64,000 bases of DNA from PLGF01 sp052139695 (GTDB taxonomy: Bacteria > Verrucomicrobiota > Verrucomicrobiia > Limisphaerales > Palsa-1400): the NCBI GenBank assembly GCA_052139695.1, contig JBKQWF010000170.1:1-64000 (forward strand). Reading direction: 5' to 3'. Positions 37,233 through 47,600 of the stretch are shown here, piece after piece; position 1 is the stretch's first letter; each line of letters starts with the position of its first letter. The notes beneath the pieces are model-generated. The model did no database searches. It was not told the origin of the DNA and saw nothing but the letters and a program-made list of their open reading frames with translations. Made by a program: the position numbers and the translations under genes.

Positions 37233-38015
37233 CTAGGTGGGTTGGACCGAATGGCTGGGGTCCGCTTCGCGATTGAAAAAGCGATGCACCCAGGGGTCGG
37301 TGGCGGTATCACGCAGCTCGGCCGGTTTGCCTCGGGCGATAATTCCCCTGGCCTGGCAGTCAACCATAATGACTCGGTCCGCCACGGCGTAGATGCTGGC
37401 CAGCTCGTGGGACACAATGACAAACGTTATGCCGACATGCCGCGCCAAGCCGGAGACCAGGAGATCAATCCCGGCGGAAGTGATCGGGTCCAATCCGGCC
37501 GATGGTTCGTCCAGAAACAGAATGCCGGGGTCCAAGGCCATCGCCCGGGCAATGGCCGCGCGCTTCTGCATGCCTCCGCTCAATTCGGCGGGCATTTTGT
37601 TGGCGGCGTTGCCCAGGCCAACCAGTTTCAATTTGGCCAAGGCGACCAATTCCTTCAATGGCTCCGGCAAGGACGTAAACTCGTCGAGCGGCAGCCGCAC
37701 GTTTTCGAGCACGGTCATTGAGCCAAAGAGAGCGCCGCTTTGGTACATGACCCCGAATTTGCGCAGAAGCCTTAATCTTTCCTCACCCTCCGCGGCCATC
37801 AGGTTGCTTCCCTCGATCCATACTTCGCCCGAGTGGGGGGCGTTCAGCCCGATCAGGGTTTTCATCAGGGTGCTCTTGCCGCAGCCCGATTCCCCAAGGA
37901 TGACAAACACTTCGCCCCGGCAGACTTGGAAACTGACCTTCTCCAGAATGACCCGGTCTCCGTAACCGATGCTCAGGTCCTTCACGGAAATGACAATGTC
38001 TTCCGGCGCATCCAT
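37233..38015 (-). CDS. ABC transporter ATPase, MlaF-like
   Basis: 260 aa from ATG 38015, which overlaps the MlaE stop (TAATG); the frame extends upstream but inside the permease gene. Walker A is GESGCGKST, the signature LSGGMQKRAA and Walker B GILFLDEPSAGLD are complete. It powers lipid movement through the MlaE permease. Start choice rests on the overlap and the sequence MDAPEDIVISVKDLSIGYG, typical of the ATPase N-terminus. Confidence 0.94.
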   Translation of the reverse strand: MDAPEDIVISVKDLSIGYGDRVILEKVSFQVCRGEVFVILGESGCGKSTLMKTLIGLNAPHSGEVWIEGSNLMAAEGEERLRLLRKFGVMYQSGALFGSMTVLENVRLPLDEFTSLPEPLKELVALAKLKLVGLGNAANKMPAELSGGMQKRAAIARAMALDPGILFLDEPSAGLDPITSAGIDLLVSGLARHVGITFVIVSHELASIYAVADRVIMVDCQARGIIARGKPAELRDTATDPWVHRFFNREADPSHSVQPT

Positions 38016-39154
38016 TATTTTAGAAAGTAAGAAATCGTTGAAAAACAGGCGTCCGCCATGATGATCAGCAGAAGGCTGGTGACGACGGCCCTGGTCGTGG
38101 ACAACCCCACGGCGCTCGGGCCCTGCTGCGTTTGCAGGCCGCGCCAACAACCCACGCCGGAAACGATGACTCCGAAGACCGCGCTTTTCCCGATTCCCAC
38201 CGTGAGGTCATGCAAACGAACGCTCAGGCACATCTGATGGACGATGAGCATGAGAGAAAAATGCAGCCCCAGCATGACCAGGACGCCTCCCACGATGCCC
38301 ATCAGGATCGAGTAACAAGTGAGCAGCGGCGCCACCAGAACGCCGGCCACGATGCGCGGAATGACCAGAAACCGGACCGGATCAAGTCCCAGCGTCTCCA
38401 GCGCGTTCAATTCCTCATTGACTTTCATCGTGCCAATCTCCGCCGCAAAGGCCGAGGCGGAACGGCCCGCGAGCAGGATGGCGGTCATGAGCGGCCCCAT
38501 TTCCCGAACCATGACGATGGTAATCGTATTCGCGACATAAATTTGCGCGCCAAATTCGGCCAGCCGTTGCGCCGACTCGAAGGCGATAATGAACCCGAGA
38601 AGCAAGCTGACGAGAGAGACGATGGGGACGGCGTTGGCGCCCGCCAGCTCGAAGACGTGGCGCACCTCCGGCCAGCGCATTCGCTTTCGATTCGCAATCG
38701 AAGCCGGCAGATGGACCGCGACGCCTCCTAAAAAATCCACCTGCTCTCGCAAATCTCCGATGATTTGCCGGGTGGCGTGCCCTGCTTCCTCGATCAGCGG
38801 GTGACTTTGTTTCTGAACCTGCGGATGGAACGCGCCGTAGTCACTGGCGGTGAAGCCTTCGAAGATGGTCTTAAATTCCGCCGCCAATCCCACGACCGAA
38901 ACCGTCGCTCCCGGCGTCATCCGCCCCATGTTCAAATATCGGAGCAGGGCAAAGCCGGCGCCGCCGCAGAAATCGACTCCGCTCACATCCACTTCGAGGG
39001 TCTTGATTCGGCCTGCGCGCAATTGGTCCTCCAGGCTTTTCCAGCAATCCGCCACCGTACGCGCGCTGAGGCGCCCCTTGAGTGCCACCCGCGTGACACC
39101 GTCCGCGCCGGTCGTTACGTCAGCTTCATATTCAGTCTGCGCGGCGGGTGGCAT
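38015..39154 (-). CDS. STAS-MlaE fusion: lipid transport permease
   Basis: 379 aa from ATG 39154. An upstream TTG (39229) would give 404 aa but overlaps the kinase gene by 71 nt and lacks support. Residues 10-105 are a STAS domain (VALKGRLSARTVADCW, VDFCGGAGFALLRY); the position of the conserved Ser/Thr is Gly here, judging by the DTAG-type alignment. Residues 130-375 are an MlaE permease with about five helices and the EIGTMKVNEELNALETLG coupling motif. In E. coli the STAS part is a separate protein, MlaB. The fusion would fix the stoichiometry with the MlaF-like ATPase, encoded next. Confidence 0.9.
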   Translation of the reverse strand: MPPAAQTEYEADVTTGADGVTRVALKGRLSARTVADCWKSLEDQLRAGRIKTLEVDVSGVDFCGGAGFALLRYLNMGRMTPGATVSVVGLAAEFKTIFEGFTASDYGAFHPQVQKQSHPLIEEAGHATRQIIGDLREQVDFLGGVAVHLPASIANRKRMRWPEVRHVFELAGANAVPIVSLVSLLLGFIIAFESAQRLAEFGAQIYVANTITIVMVREMGPLMTAILLAGRSASAFAAEIGTMKVNEELNALETLGLDPVRFLVIPRIVAGVLVAPLLTCYSILMGIVGGVLVMLGLHFSLMLIVHQMCLSVRLHDLTVGIGKSAVFGVIVSGVGCWRGLQTQQGPSAVGLSTTRAVVTSLLLIIMADACFSTISYFLK

Positions 39155-39158
39155 GGTT

Positions 39159-40553
39159 TCAATTTGCGGGGCGGTGAATGGGGAGCCGGACTTTGAAGCG
39201 GGTTTCGCCGGGCTTGGATTCAAATTCAATTTCGCCGCCGTGCCGGTCGGCCACGATGCGGTTGCTGATAATCAATCCCAGGCCGGTGCCGGCGCCCACT
39301 GCTTTGGTCGTGAAAAACGGTTCGAACATGTGAGACTGGACTTCCGGCGGGATGCCGGAGCCGTTATCGACAATTTCCACGACCACTTGATCGTCTTCGC
39401 GACACGTGCTGATACAGATTTTGCCCTGGCCCTGGACCGCGTCGATGGCGTTATCAATGAGGTTCGTCCAAACCTGGTTGAGCTCGCTGCCATAGGCCAT
39501 GAGGCGCGGAATGGAGCGGTCAAAATCCCGCCGCAGGGTCACATTCTTCAATTTGTGACCGAGCATGAGCAGGGTGCTCTCGAGGCCTTCATGAATATCC
39601 ACTTCCTGCATGGGCGATTGGCCCATGTGAGAATAGGACTTCATCGCTTTGACCAATTCGGAGATGCGTCCGGTGCTTTGCTCAACCTCGTTTAGCAGCA
39701 ATTTCAAATTCAGGCGTGATTCCAGCCAACTGAATGCCCCCGCATGGCTTTCGGGCGGAAGTTTGCCCGCCAATTCCTCCAGCCAGGGAATGTCCAAGTC
39801 CGCGCTGACAAAAGTCGGAGCGGCTTCCCAGGACGCCGCCACACTCCGCGCCTGGAGCCAGGTCGCGATCTGATCGGCGCGATCACTGCGCTCCACGTGA
39901 TCGAGCGCCGGGGCGCACGCGAGTCTTTCGGTCGCTTCTTGAGCTGCCAACGCCAACTGGCGCCATTGGTCATGGGAAAGGATTTTAGAAAGCTGGCAAA
40001 GGAGGTTATACGCTTTGTCGGTGGTCTCCCGCAAATGCGCTGCCGCGCGGCGGGCGGCCGACGCCGGATTATTGAGTTCATGGGCCAAGCCGGCCGCCAT
40101 CGTGCCGAGAGAGGCCAGCTTCTCCCGCTGCTGCGAATAGCCTTCCAAGTTGCGCATCTTGGTGGCGGCGAATCGAAAAATCTCGCGGGCCACCGCATGG
40201 CAGGTGCTCAACATCTTCCAGAAATCTTCCTGGCGGAGCCGGAACAATTTGGCTGCCTTTCCCACTCGCGCCGACGCCAGCCATGGGATGTCCAGCAGGA
40301 GTGTCACTTCACCTGTATATTTTCCCGGCTTGATCACCCCCATCAGGACAGTCTGACGATCATAAGTGCGACTGAGTCGAAGCTCCCCTTCGAGCACCAC
40401 ATAGAAATAGGGGCTCCGTTCCCCTTCGGGAACCAGCACGGCGCCGGCGGGCAGTTCAACGACCTCGCCCGGTTCGATGCATCCCAATTGGTCATCGGTC
40501 AACCCGCAGAACAAGGGAGCGGACCGCACTAACTGGAGGTCTGCCTGGTTCAT
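39159..40553 (-). CDS. Histidine kinase with N-terminal cyclic-nucleotide-binding-like domain
   Basis: 464 aa from ATG 40553 (2 nt after the stop of the REC-TrxR gene). Residues 10-130 form a cNMP-binding-type beta-roll (PAGAVLVPEGERSPYFYVVLEGEL in two parts: AGAVLVPEGERSPYF, YVVLEGEL; then PGKYTGEVTLL). HisKA (about 140-215) has H158 in GLAHELNN; HATPase (about 340-455) has GTGLGLIIS. No membrane segment. The ligand is unknown, since the classic phosphate-binding Arg motif is not evident. It sits directly next to a receiver-flavoprotein, its probable phosphotransfer partner, and to the Mla genes. Confidence 0.9.
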   Translation of the reverse strand: MNQADLQLVRSAPLFCGLTDDQLGCIEPGEVVELPAGAVLVPEGERSPYFYVVLEGELRLSRTYDRQTVLMGVIKPGKYTGEVTLLLDIPWLASARVGKAAKLFRLRQEDFWKMLSTCHAVAREIFRFAATKMRNLEGYSQQREKLASLGTMAAGLAHELNNPASAARRAAAHLRETTDKAYNLLCQLSKILSHDQWRQLALAAQEATERLACAPALDHVERSDRADQIATWLQARSVAASWEAAPTFVSADLDIPWLEELAGKLPPESHAGAFSWLESRLNLKLLLNEVEQSTGRISELVKAMKSYSHMGQSPMQEVDIHEGLESTLLMLGHKLKNVTLRRDFDRSIPRLMAYGSELNQVWTNLIDNAIDAVQGQGKICISTCREDDQVVVEIVDNGSGIPPEVQSHMFEPFFTTKAVGAGTGLGLIISNRIVADRHGGEIEFESKPGETRFKVRLPIHRPAN

Positions 40554-40555
40554 GG

Positions 40556-42217
40556 CTACAAAAGACCCAGGTACTCGTGAACGAGTTTGACCGCCATGGC
40601 GCCTTCGCCAACTCCCGAGGTAACTCCCTTGGCCGACCGATGGCGAACATCCCCGGCCACGAAAATACCCGGGACGCTGGTTTCCAAATAGAAAGGGTCG
40701 CGGTCCGCCGTCCATCCCGGCGGACGCCGCCCCTCTCGCAGCAAATGCGGGCCGGCAATCAGGTAACCTTGCTCATCCCGTTCGAGGACCCCCGCGAGCC
40801 ACTCGGTGCGCGGAATCGCCCCCGCGTAAATTAACAACGCGCTGGCAGGCACGGTCTCCCGCGCGCACGTTTGACTGTCAAGCATGGTAATTCTTTCACA
40901 CCGGTCCACGCCTTCCACCGCCACGACCCTTGAGTTAAATCTCACCGCGATATTTTTCGTGGCGGCGATCTGGTTCTCCAGGTATCTGGACATGCTCTCG
41001 GACAAGCAGGGGCCGCGCACCAGCATCGTGACCTGGCGGGCAAACTTGGAAAAATACATGGCGGCCTGGCCGGCGGAATTGGCCCCGCCGACAATGTAAA
41101 TATCTCCGTCCCGGTAAGAGAACGCCTCCGACATCGGCGCATAATAATAGACTCCCGCGCCGTTCAATTTTTCCAACCCCGGCACGTCCAGATTCCTAAA
41201 AGCAATCCCCGTGGCAATCAACAGCGCCCGGCAGCCCACCTCCGCCCCATCTTCCAGGGTCAGCACCCGCGTGGGGCCTTGGACGCGGACGCTCTTGGCC
41301 TCTTGCGGCGCGAGAATCTCCACCCCAAAGCGCCGCGCCTGGGCAATGGCGCGCCGGGCCAGGTCCCCGCCGCTCAGCCCCACCGGGAAACCAAGATAAT
41401 TCTCAATCCGCGAACTCCGCCCGGCTTGCCCGCCTGGGGCCTCTCGTTCGATCAGCAATGTCTGCAAGCCATCCGCCGCGCCATAAACGGCCGCCGCCAG
41501 TCCCGCTGGGCCGGCCCCCACGACCACCAGGTCGTAAAACGGAAATTCCGCTTTGGTTTTTAATCCCAGCTTCTGCGCGAGCTCGGCAATAACCGGGTTG
41601 CTGAGGAATGAACCGTCGGTCAGGACGACGATCGGCAAGGACGAAGCGCCGGCGCCCGTGGTCTGGAGAAGTTGTTTCGCCGTTTCATCCGTCTCGATGT
41701 TGAGCCACTGGTGGGGGACAAAATTGCGCCCGAGAAAGTCGCGAATCTCATTGGAACGCGGGGACCACCGGTTCCCGATGACGCGCACTCCTTCAAAAGC
41801 GGGATGATACGAAGCTTGCCAGTCATCGAGCAGATCATCCACCACGCCGTAAAGCCGTTCTTCCGGAGGGTCCCACGGTTTCATCAGGTAATGGTCGATA
41901 TGGACGCTGTTAATGGCTCGAATCGCCGCGTCGGTGTCCGCGTAAGCGGTCAGCAGGGCGCGTTTGGCCTCCGGGTAAAACTCCATGGCTTTCTCCAGGA
42001 ACTCCACCCCGGACATGCCCGGCATTCTCTGGTCCACAAGAAACAGCGCCACCGCTTCGTCGCGCAGTTTCAGTTGCTTTACTCCTTCCAGGGCGGACGC
42101 GCCTGAATCGGCTGAAAAAACTTTGTAGCGGTCGCCATACTGACGCCGCAGATCCCGTTCCACCGCCCGCAGAACGTCCGGGTCGTCATCAACTGTCCAA
42201 ATGACGGGTTTAGCCAT
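40556..42217 (-). CDS. Receiver-thioredoxin-fold-TrxR-like flavoprotein without redox cysteines
   Basis: 553 aa. Receiver (1-125) with D62 in FLVDQRMPG, K113 in LMKPW. A thioredoxin/glutaredoxin-like segment (about 143-215; RVIGNRWSPRSNEI) has S152/S155 where CxxC would be. A TrxR-type FAD/NAD(P) region (228-553) has GAGPAGL (234-240), GGANSAGQAA and the FVAGDVRHR FAD motif. The usual redox CATC appears as YAPM (359-362). So FAD and NAD(P) sites look intact but the disulfide relay is gone. The receiver suggests phosphorylation-controlled NAD(P)H oxidation or a sensor role. Kinase gene follows 2 nt downstream. Confidence 0.88.
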   Translation of the reverse strand: MAKPVIWTVDDDPDVLRAVERDLRRQYGDRYKVFSADSGASALEGVKQLKLRDEAVALFLVDQRMPGMSGVEFLEKAMEFYPEAKRALLTAYADTDAAIRAINSVHIDHYLMKPWDPPEERLYGVVDDLLDDWQASYHPAFEGVRVIGNRWSPRSNEIRDFLGRNFVPHQWLNIETDETAKQLLQTTGAGASSLPIVVLTDGSFLSNPVIAELAQKLGLKTKAEFPFYDLVVVGAGPAGLAAAVYGAADGLQTLLIEREAPGGQAGRSSRIENYLGFPVGLSGGDLARRAIAQARRFGVEILAPQEAKSVRVQGPTRVLTLEDGAEVGCRALLIATGIAFRNLDVPGLEKLNGAGVYYYAPMSEAFSYRDGDIYIVGGANSAGQAAMYFSKFARQVTMLVRGPCLSESMSRYLENQIAATKNIAVRFNSRVVAVEGVDRCERITMLDSQTCARETVPASALLIYAGAIPRTEWLAGVLERDEQGYLIAGPHLLREGRRPPGWTADRDPFYLETSVPGIFVAGDVRHRSAKGVTSGVGEGAMAVKLVHEYLGLL

Positions 42218-42250
42218 GTTCTTTTTTGTTTGAACCGTTCAACCTCGGGA

Positions 42251-43201
42251 TTAAGTCACACGAACCGCTCGTGATTCTATCGGGTAATGGCGTTCTCGCC
42301 AAGCATCGATTCCTCCCAGCAAGGGGCGGACTCGTGAAAAACCTTTGCGCTGCAAGAGCAGCGCGACGCGCGCGGCGCTCACCTCGTTGGGGCAGGAACA
42401 GTAGAGAATGATGTCGCGATCATGAGGAATCTCCTGCAGATGGTTCTCCACCTCATCCATATTGAGGTGCAGAGCGCCGTGGATTAATGAGGGGTCCTCG
42501 TCCAGCGCCGCCTGCGACCGCAAATCGAGGATGATCAGGTTCTCGCCCGCCTCCAGCTTTTGGTGCAGCTCATCCACCGTAATGCGCGCCATGCGCAGTT
42601 CGCGCAACAGCCGGTGCCTCTGGAAATACTTGTAACCAATGTAAAGGGCGATCATCCCCCCAACCACCGCCAAGGCGCCCGTTCCCAAGCCGGCGAGGGC
42701 GGCGATGATCGCTTCCAATTGATGGCTAAACAAAACACCCACCAGCAGAAGACATCCCACATAGAGCAGCGAGCCGATGCCATCGAAGAAAAGAAAGCGA
42801 GCCAGGCTGAAACCGGAATTGCCCGCCAGCGGCGGCGCCAGGGTGCTCAATCCCGGAATGAACTTCGCCGCCACGACCCCTTCGATGCCGTAGCGGGCAA
42901 AGACATTCTGCGTTCGGCGGACGCAAGAGTCTGGCTCCAGCGAGATGCGGCACAGCAGCCCCAAAACACGATTGCCGTAATGGCGGCCGAGATAGAACCA
43001 AATCACATCGGCCAAAAGAGAGCCAGCCAGGGACGATCCCACTGCCACCAGCCAATTCATCTTGCCCGTCCCAATCAAGGCGCCAGCGGCGAACAGCCAA
43101 GGCACCGCCGGCAACGGAATTCCGAGCTGTTCGATGAAGACCGTGGAAAATAAGACCGCGGCGCCGTGATGGATCAAGAATTCAACGGACTTATTCATCA
43201 T
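42251..43201 (-). CDS. DedA family membrane protein fused to rhodanese domain
   Basis: 316 aa from ATG 43201 (or 43198), one nt after the outer-membrane factor stop and with AAGGA about 7 nt upstream. Residues 1-200 are a DedA/SNARE-associated fold with FIEQLGIPLPAVPW, GSLLADVIWFYLGRHYG and KFIPGLSTLAPPLAG, the Arg/Gly motif region of undecaprenyl/phospholipid flippases. Residues about 210-310 are a rhodanese domain with the loop YCSCPNEVSA (catalytic-type Cys). DedA-rhodanese fusions are known. Its place after an efflux system points to envelope homeostasis. Confidence 0.9.
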   Translation of the reverse strand: MMNKSVEFLIHHGAAVLFSTVFIEQLGIPLPAVPWLFAAGALIGTGKMNWLVAVGSSLAGSLLADVIWFYLGRHYGNRVLGLLCRISLEPDSCVRRTQNVFARYGIEGVVAAKFIPGLSTLAPPLAGNSGFSLARFLFFDGIGSLLYVGCLLLVGVLFSHQLEAIIAALAGLGTGALAVVGGMIALYIGYKYFQRHRLLRELRMARITVDELHQKLEAGENLIILDLRSQAALDEDPSLIHGALHLNMDEVENHLQEIPHDRDIILYCSCPNEVSAARVALLLQRKGFSRVRPLLGGIDAWRERHYPIESRAVRVT

Positions 43202-43202
43202 A

Positions 43203-44681
43203 TTAATTCCTTGCGGCGATATCCTGCCCTGCTCCAGGGCGCATCGTCGAGGCCGAGCTGGCGGCGCCTTCGTTTTTCCAGCCGCCGCCCAGGGCCTTGT
43301 AGAGGGCGACGACGGCCAGCTCTTGATCTCGTTCGGTCCGGGCCAGATTAAGCTGTGCCGGAAAGAGCTGTTGTTGCGCTTCGAGGACTTCGTAATAGCT
43401 GGCTTTGCCCGCGAGGTAGCGCTCGGTGGAAACCCGCACGGCCCGCTCCAGCGCCCCCACTTCGCGGGCCTGCTCTTCGCGAATTTCGGCCAATCGCTCG
43501 CGCGAAACCAGGGCATCGGATACTTCGCGCAGGGAGGTCAGGACCGTTTGCTGGTAATGAAGCCGGGCTTCGTCGCGGGCCGCTTTGGCTTGCCGATATT
43601 GTCCCACCAATCGGCCGCCTTCGAAAAGCGGCCCCGTGCCTTCCGCGGCAAGACCCCAGGCATTGGCGCCCCCCAACGTAAACGCGGACAGCTCCGGGCT
43701 GATTTTGCCAAGGAATGCTGTCAAACCTATCTTAGGAAAAAACTCCGCGGCCGCTTCGCCGATTTGCGCGTTGGCGGACCGGAGCAGTTGCTCCATTTCG
43801 CGCACGTCCGGGCGGCGTTCCAGCAAGGCGGAGGGCAAACCCGGCGGCACTTCCGGCGGCAAGGCGGCGGCGGGCCCTCCCTTTCGGCTGACCGGACCGG
43901 GGATGCGGCCCAACAAGACGGACAGCTCATTTTCCGTCAAGGTAATCTGTTCCAGGATGGAGGGCGTGGCCGAGGCGGCGTCGGCCAGGGCGGCGAGGGC
44001 GCGGGACGCTTCCAAGTCGGTGGCCGTGCCGCCTTCGAGACGTTGCGTGAAGATTTTCAAACTTTCGCCAAAAGAATTGGTGGTGCGTTGGACGATCTCC
44101 AACTCCTGGTCCAGCTCGAGCAAGCGGAAGTAATCGGTGGCCACCGCGCTCAACAGGCTCAGGCGAACGGCGCGGCGCGCTTCTTGCGAGGCCAGAAACT
44201 GGGCGCGGGCCGATTCGTTGAGCCGGCGAATGCGGCCCCAGAGGTCCACTTCCCAAAAGGCGTTGAGGGTGGCCGTGGCGGAGCCGACCGAAGTCCCGTT
44301 GTTGGGGAAGGCCTCGCCAAACAGATCATTCCGTCCCTGGCTGACGGCCCCGTTGTAATTGACGCTGGGCACGAACTGGGACCTGGCCTGCATGGCGAAG
44401 GCCCGGGCCTGTTCGACGCGGCTCACCGCGACGCGCAGATCATAGTTATTGGTGAAAGCTTCCCGGACGAGCGCCTGCAACGCCGGGTCCTGATAGACTC
44501 CCCACCAATCCAGGTCGGCGAAGGAAGTGTTCGTCGCGGCGTTGTCGCCGCGAAAGGCGGCGGGAGAATCGACGGGCGGGCGCCGGTAATTGGGACCGAC
44601 CGCGCAACCCGCGAGCCACGCCGCGCCCACAGAAATCAAAAGCAGGCAAACGCTTTTTCCGCGCTGGGCTGGAACGCTCAT
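43203..44681 (-). CDS. RND efflux outer-membrane factor, NodT/OprM family lipoprotein
   Basis: 492 aa from ATG 44681, whose ATGA overlaps the pump stop. A lipoprotein signal ends at AWLAGC. Two OEP domains (about 60-250, 270-470) with typical SRVEQARAFA and GRRPDV-like ERRPDVREMEQLL motifs. It forms the trimeric outer-membrane channel of the tripartite pump encoded just upstream. Confidence 0.95.
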   Translation of the reverse strand: MSVPAQRGKSVCLLLISVGAAWLAGCAVGPNYRRPPVDSPAAFRGDNAATNTSFADLDWWGVYQDPALQALVREAFTNNYDLRVAVSRVEQARAFAMQARSQFVPSVNYNGAVSQGRNDLFGEAFPNNGTSVGSATATLNAFWEVDLWGRIRRLNESARAQFLASQEARRAVRLSLLSAVATDYFRLLELDQELEIVQRTTNSFGESLKIFTQRLEGGTATDLEASRALAALADAASATPSILEQITLTENELSVLLGRIPGPVSRKGGPAAALPPEVPPGLPSALLERRPDVREMEQLLRSANAQIGEAAAEFFPKIGLTAFLGKISPELSAFTLGGANAWGLAAEGTGPLFEGGRLVGQYRQAKAARDEARLHYQQTVLTSLREVSDALVSRERLAEIREEQAREVGALERAVRVSTERYLAGKASYYEVLEAQQQLFPAQLNLARTERDQELAVVALYKALGGGWKNEGAASSASTMRPGAGQDIAARN

Positions 44682-47600
44682 GAACCGCTTTCTCCCAATG
44701 CGGAGCCCGCCAAACCCGGGGCGGCATTCGGCTCCGCGGCGCGGCGGCGGCGGGCAATGTTCTCGACCACGTAAAATGTCACCGGTATCAGGCAAACCGC
44801 GACGCAGGTGGCGGCCAGCATCCCGCCGATGACCACCGTGCCGAGAATGCGCCGCGCAACCGCTCCCGCCCCGCTGGCGAACCACAAGGGCAGCGAGCCG
44901 AAAATAAAGGCGAACGAAGTCATCAAAATCGGCCGCAGGCGAAGACGGGCGCCCAGCAGGGTCGCCTCAAGGAGCGGCTTGCCTCTCTCGTATTCCAGCC
45001 GGGCGAATTCCACGATCAGGATGGCGTTCTTGGCCGCCAGCCCGATAAGCATCACCAATCCGATTTGGGCAAAAACATTATTGACCATTTGCCGTGATAA
45101 CAGGGCGGCAAAAGCGCCGAAGACGGCGATGGGCGTTCCCAGCAAAACACTGAAAGGCAGCGACCAGCTCTCATAGAGGGCCGCCAGGATCAAAAAGACA
45201 AAAAGGAAGGAAAGGGCAAAGATCGCCGCCGGCGAAACCCCCTGGGCCGCCTTCTGCTCCTGAAACGACATGCCAATGTAGTCGTAACCCATCTCCGGCG
45301 GCATGGTCTGGGCGAATACTTCCTCCAGGGCTTTGGTGGCCTGGGCGGAACTATATCCAGGCGCCGCCGTGCCGTTGAGCTGTGCCGAACGATACAGGTT
45401 GTAGCGCATCGTAAACTCGGGCCCGGAAATGTCCTTGGTTGAAGTCAGAGCGGACATGGGAATGGACTCGCCATTGTGGTTGCGCACGTAAAACAGGCCC
45501 AGGTTTTCGGCGCGCGTCCGATAATCACCCTCGGCCTCCACATAGACCTGCCACTGCCGCCCAAACCGGTTGAAATAGTTGACGAAATACCCGCCCATGA
45601 AAGTTTGCAGGGTTTTGTAAACCTCCGCCAGGTCCACGCCTTGCTTGAGGACCCGGTCACGGTCCACATTCACGTAAAGCTGGGGAACCGCTGGCAAAAA
45701 GGTGGTGTTGATGCTGGCGATCTCAGGACGCTTCCGCACCGCTTCCATATATTTGGCGACGTTGGCGGCGAGAAACGGAATGTCCTTTCCGGCCCGGTCT
45801 TCCAGCACCATGGTAAACCCGCCGGCCGTCCCGACGCCCGCGATGGCAGGCGGCGGAAACCCGAAGGCCATCGCCGCCGGCACCCGGGAAAGCTTGCGCG
45901 TCAGGTTCGCCTTGATCGCGGTATAACTTTCCTCCGGTTTGGTGCGCTGGTCCCAGTCCTTCAGGCTAACCCAAAGCGTCGCGCTGTAGGTGTTGCGCGT
46001 AAAACTCAGGAGACTGAACCCAGCCACCGTGGTGCAACTTTCAACTCCCGGCGTGGCCAGGACCAGGTCTTCGACTTGTTTGCACACCGCCACCGTGCGG
46101 TCCATGGAAGCGGCGAAGGGAAGTTGGATGGCCACGTAGAGGAAGCCCTGGTCCTCCTCCGGCAGGAAGCCGGCGGGAAGGGCTTTTCCAAACCAGGCGG
46201 CGGCGAGGGCCACGAGCCCCAGGAAAATCAGGCTGAAGCCGGATTTCCGAACCAAGGCCCGGCAAAGCCCGACGTAACCGTCCGTCAGGCGGCTGTAACC
46301 GAGATTGAACCACTTAAAAAACAAGGCCAGCGGGCCTTTCGTTTCCTGCTTGGGCCGCAGGAGCAGCGCGGCCAGGGCCGGACTGAGCGTCAGCGCGTTG
46401 AAGGCGGAAAGGAGCACGGAGATGGCAATGGTCACGGCAAATTGTTGATAGAGCCGGCCCGTGATGCCGGGAATGAACACGGTGGGCAGAAACACGGCCG
46501 ACAGGATCAGAGCGATCGCCACCACGGGACCCGACACCTCCTCCATCGCTTTCAAAGCGGCCGCTTTGGGCGACATCCCCTCCCCGATGTGGTGCTCCAC
46601 CGCTTCGACAACCACAATGGCGTCATCCACCACCAAGCCGATGGCCAGGACCAGACCGAAGAGCGAGAGGGTGTTGATGGAAAAACCCAGCAACGGGAAA
46701 ACCGCGAAGGTGCCCACCAATGACACCGGCACCGCAAACAAAGGGATCAAAGCCGCCCGCCACCCTTGGAGGAAGATAAAGACCACCAGCATGACCAGCG
46801 CGAGCGCTTCCCAAAACGTCTTGCCGATTTCACGAATCCCCTCGATCACCGATTTCGTGGTGTCAATAGGAATGCTGTAGTCGATGTCGGACGGAAAACG
46901 GGTCTTCAATTCTTCCATGAGCTTTTTGACGCCTTTGGCCGCCTCGATGGCGTTGGAGTTGGGCAGTTGAAACAAGGCCAGAATGGCCGAGGGTTTGCCG
47001 CCGTAACGGCCCACAACATCAAAATCGGCGGCGCTCAGTTCGACGCGCGCCACGTCCCTTAAGCGCACCACCGCCCCATCGGGTGTGGCGCGAAGGACAA
47101 TGCTGCCAAACTCGTCCTCCGTCGTGAGGCGGCCCTGGGCCAGCACCGTGTAAGTGAATTCCTGACCGGGCGGGGTGGGCCGCCCCCCAATTTTGCCCGC
47201 CGGATTGACCGCATTCTGGCTGTTGACGGCGCTAATGATCTCCGGAACGGTGATGTTGAGTTTGGCCAGTTGATCGGGTTTGACCCAAATCCTCATGGCA
47301 TACTGCCCGGCGCCAAAAATCGTCACGGAGGAAACGCCCGCCACCCGGCTCAACGGATCGCTCAAATTGATGTAGGCGTAGTTGGCCAAAAACTCGGCGC
47401 CGCGCGTGCCATTGGGCGAGCTGAGCGAGAGGATCATGAACGGGGCGGAGAGAGACTTTTGGACAGTTACTCCGTAATTCTGCACGTCGCGCGGCAACTG
47501 GGATTGCGCCTGGGCATAGCGTAACTGGGTCAAAACCTGGTCGATATTCGGGTCCGTCGCGAGATCAAAATTAACAAACAGCCGCATCAAACCGTTGTTC

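Noticed and set aside
43323..44774. 483-codon plus-strand frame opposite the outer-membrane factor
   Set aside because: Shadow of the OEP coding sequence; Gly/Arg/Gln-rich, without recognisable motifs.
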